Source: Hoeflea sp. 108
GTDB lineage: Bacteria > Pseudomonadota > Alphaproteobacteria > Rhizobiales > Rhizobiaceae
NCBI RefSeq assembly: GCF_000372965.1
Contig: NZ_KB890024.1
Coordinates: 870,839-934,838, forward strand
Length of the DNA: 64,000 nt
Direction of reading: 5' to 3'
Shown here piece by piece: positions 62,013-64,000 of this stretch (the stretch's first letter is position 1; the number at the start of each line of letters is the position of its first letter). The notes beneath the pieces were generated by a model that was given only the letters and a program-made list of their open reading frames with translations, did not search any database and was not told where the DNA came from. The position numbers and the translations under genes are program-made.

Positions 62013-62783
62013 ATGACCGGCAACCTTCTCGAAATCCGCGACTTGCATAAGCGCTACGGCGATATCGAAGTCCTCAAGGGCGTCGACTGCACCATGGCCC
62101 AGGGCGACGTCATCTCCATCATCGGCTCATCCGGCTCGGGTAAGACGACCATGCTCCGCTGCATCAATATGTTGGAGGAGTTCCAGGGCGGCTCGATCCG
62201 CATCGACGGCGAGGACATCGGCTACGAGACCGTGGGCGGCACCCGCCGCCGCAAGAAGGAAAAGGAAATCGCTCGCCAGCGCGCGATGACCGGCATGGCC
62301 TTCCAGCAGTTCAACCTGTTCCCGCATATGAGTGCTGCCGAGAACGTCATGCTCGGCCTGGTGAAGGTCAAGAAGATGAACCGCGACGAGGCGCGCGGCG
62401 TCGCCGAGAAATGGCTCGACCGTGTCGGCCTGGCAGAGCGCCGCGATCGCTTCCCCGGCCAGCTTTCCGGCGGCCAGCAGCAGCGCGTTGCGATTGCGCG
62501 GGCGATTGCCATGAACCCCAAGCTGATGCTGTTCGACGAGGTCACCTCGGCGCTCGACCCGGAACTGGTCAACGAGGTGCTGCAGGTTATCAAGGACCTC
62601 GCCCGCGACGGCATGAGCATGCTGCTGGTGACCCACGAGATGCGCTTCGCCTACGAAGTGTCGTCGCGCGTCATCTTCATGAACCAGGGCCGCATCGGCG
62701 AGGAGGGCAATCCGCGCGAGATGTTCCTGAAGCCGCAGACCGAGCGGCTGGCCGAATTCCTCAAGACTTCAACCTTCAACTAG
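62013..62783 (+). CDS. polar amino-acid ABC ATPase
   Basis: 256 residues. Walker A IIGSSGSGKTTMLRCINMLE, signature LSGGQQQRVAIARAIAMNP, Walker B LMLFDEVTSALDPELV and switch LVTHEMRFAYEVSSRV. GlnQ/HisP-type. TGAGGCCGCATCC precedes ATG. Completes the ABC system; the orphan transporter at 50922-53048 might borrow it, but that is speculation. Confidence 0.95.
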   Translation: MTGNLLEIRDLHKRYGDIEVLKGVDCTMAQGDVISIIGSSGSGKTTMLRCINMLEEFQGGSIRIDGEDIGYETVGGTRRRKKEKEIARQRAMTGMAFQQFNLFPHMSAAENVMLGLVKVKKMNRDEARGVAEKWLDRVGLAERRDRFPGQLSGGQQQRVAIARAIAMNPKLMLFDEVTSALDPELVNEVLQVIKDLARDGMSMLLVTHEMRFAYEVSSRVIFMNQGRIGEEGNPREMFLKPQTERLAEFLKTSTFN

Positions 62784-62798
62784 CATTCGGAGAATTGC

Positions 62799-63182
62799 AT
62801 GACGATCAAGCGTTACGGCACCGGCCAGTCCGGAGCAGGCAAGCAGGCACTGCCCTTCGCCCGTGCCGTTGAGGCCAATGGCTGGCTCTACGTGTCCGGC
62901 CAGGTCGCCATGGAAAACGGCGAGATCGTCGGCGGCGGCATCATCGCCGAAACCCGCAAGACGATGGAAAACGTCATCGCCATCCTCGATGAGGCCGGTT
63001 ATGGCCTCGAGCATGTCGTGCGCGTCGGCGTGTGGCTCGACGACCCCCGTGACTTCTGGTCGTTCAACGGCGTCTATGCCGAGTATTTCGGTGGCCATCC
63101 GCCGGCCCGCGCTTGCGTGCAGTCGAGTATGATGGTCGATTGCAAGGTCGAAATCGACTGCGTCGCCTACAAGGCGCCGTGA
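62799..63182 (+). CDS. RidA family deaminase
   Basis: 127 residues: YVSGQVAMENGEIVGGGIIAETRKTMENVIAILDEAGYGLEHVVRVGVWLDDPRDF, YFGGHPPARACVQSSMMVDCKVEIDCVAYKAP. The conserved Arg in PARACVQ and the nearby Glu bind the 2-imino/2-enamino acid that it hydrolyses. RidA clears reactive enamines released by PLP dehydratases such as the divergent enzyme, which explains its place in this operon. GAGAATTGC precedes ATG. Confidence 0.94.
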   Translation: MTIKRYGTGQSGAGKQALPFARAVEANGWLYVSGQVAMENGEIVGGGIIAETRKTMENVIAILDEAGYGLEHVVRVGVWLDDPRDFWSFNGVYAEYFGGHPPARACVQSSMMVDCKVEIDCVAYKAP

Positions 63183-63213
63183 ATAGGTAGCGGATGCGAG
63201 GAAAAGGCGGCGC

Positions 63214-64000
63214 ATGGACGACGTACAGGACGATGTGACAAGCAGGCGGGCGCGCGGTCTCGATCGCGCTTTCGAGATCCTGACCTATCTGCGTCTCAAG
63301 CGCACGCCCTTGCGCCCCAACGAGATTGCGTCGGGCATCGGTGCCCCGCGATCTTCGGTCTATGAGCTGGTCAACCTTCTGATGCGGCAGGGCGTGCTCG
63401 AATATCGCGGCGAGGACGGCCGCGTGTTTCTCGGCCGCAAGCTCTATTTCCTCGGCATGGCCTATGCCGAGCAGTTCGATCTGATGCGCGAGTGCGACAA
63501 GCTTTTGACTCACATCGCCGAAGAGACGCGCGAGACCGCGCAGATGTGTCTGCTCGAAGGCAACAAATACACCGTTGCCCAGATGAAGGAGGGCTCGCGT
63601 CCCTTCCGCATCTCGTCCAATGTTGGTGATCCCGTCTCTATTGCCTGGACCGCGTCGGGCCGCCTGCTTGTCGCCCATATGAGCGACCAGGAAATCCTCG
63701 ACTTCATCCCGAAGGAGGATTTCCAGCTGCCCAACGGCGAGTGGCTCGATCCGGCTGTTTTCATTGCTGAGGTGCGCGAGGCGACGCGGGTCGGCTATTA
63801 CACCTTCAACAGCGCGGTCGAGACCTTCACCCACTGCTTCGCCGTGCCGGTTTACCAGGCCGACAACATCTGTGTCGCCACGCTGTGCCTGGTTGCGCCG
63901 CGCGAGGATGGTCTCAAGAACCACGCCAGCTACCTCAAGACGCTGCTGAACGCTGCGGCCGACCTGTCGAGCCGCCTCGGGCATGTTGCCGACGAGCATG
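63214..64000 (+). CDS. IclR-family regulator, 3' end cut by window edge
   Basis: At least 262 residues, running off the window. N-terminal winged HTH (GLDRAFEILTYLRLKRTPLRPNEIASGIGAPRSSVYELVNLLMRQGVLEYRGEDGRVFLG), then the IclR effector domain (AYAEQFDLMRECDKLLTHIAEETRETAQMCLLEG, later VAWTASGRLLVAHMSDQEI). ATG 63214 is used. It is the last visible gene of the D-amino-acid-type operon and the natural candidate to bind the inverted repeat at 59704. Effector unknown. Confidence 0.92.
   Translation, partial: MDDVQDDVTSRRARGLDRAFEILTYLRLKRTPLRPNEIASGIGAPRSSVYELVNLLMRQGVLEYRGEDGRVFLGRKLYFLGMAYAEQFDLMRECDKLLTHIAEETRETAQMCLLEGNKYTVAQMKEGSRPFRISSNVGDPVSIAWTASGRLLVAHMSDQEILDFIPKEDFQLPNGEWLDPAVFIAEVREATRVGYYTFNSAVETFTHCFAVPVYQADNICVATLCLVAPREDGLKNHASYLKTLLNAAADLSSRLGHVADEH

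Overview
The window is a high-GC chromosomal segment of an alphaproteobacterium, most likely a Hyphomicrobiales (Rhizobiales) member near Mesorhizobium/Aminobacter. Reasons: GcrA, a PodJ-type polar factor, class I lysyl-tRNA synthetase, 5-aminolevulinate synthase (HemA), a SAM-II riboswitch ahead of metZ, a double-length dCTP deaminase, DUF6460, and many polar amino-acid ABC transporters. Gene order looks mostly like ordinary core chromosome. No phage, insertion sequence or CRISPR array was seen.

Layout. 0-5 kb: a truncated TauE/SafE permease and a very large podJ-like gene, both minus. 5-13.3 kb: a MerR-family regulator followed by a plus-strand beta-oxidation operon (two acyl-CoA dehydrogenases, thiolase, an exported YscW/YbaY-domain protein, FadB-type multifunctional enzyme, thioesterase). 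Matching palindromes lie upstream of the regulator and of the first dehydrogenase. 13.4-19.6 kb: small conserved genes, an S24-peptidase repressor, an SNase-fold protein, GNAT, lysK, TerB-like, and an orphan solute-binding protein. 19.6-24.5 kb: phosphate and ion genes (ppk2, phoR, phoU, corA) and gcrA; the usual pst genes and phoB are not between phoR and phoU. 24.8-32.5 kb: argD-argF, hslO, apaG, metZ with a SAM-II riboswitch plus terminator, dcd, another orphan solute-binding protein and a tiny lipoprotein. 32.5-36 kb: a gene-poor stretch, tRNA-Gly(CCC), a family 2 glycosyltransferase and a UDP-xylose-synthase-like gene, possibly a small surface-polysaccharide insertion. 36-45 kb: DUF6460, deacetylase, MATE, pyrD, and a CrbS/CrbR-like two-component pair. 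45-50.9 kb: mscL, aminotransferase, hemA (FNR/FixK-type box upstream), galE, DadA-like oxidase.

50.9-64 kb is transport-rich. The first set is an amino-acid ABC system with no ATPase gene nearby, facing a signal-less NMT1/THI5-like protein. The second is a FecCD-type ABC system joined to a molbindin (mop) and a TrmO-like gene, with two tandem ModE-like repeats upstream; I read it as a MolABC-type molybdate/tungstate importer. The third is a complete polar amino-acid ABC operon with RidA and IclR, divergent from a D-threonine-aldolase-like enzyme, with a strong inverted repeat between them.

I see no clearly new multi-gene system. The best leads are the molybdate-type locus, the IclR-associated operator, the FNR/FixK box at hemA/galE, the SAM-II plus terminator leader, the reduced pho locus, and the exported protein embedded in the beta-oxidation operon.
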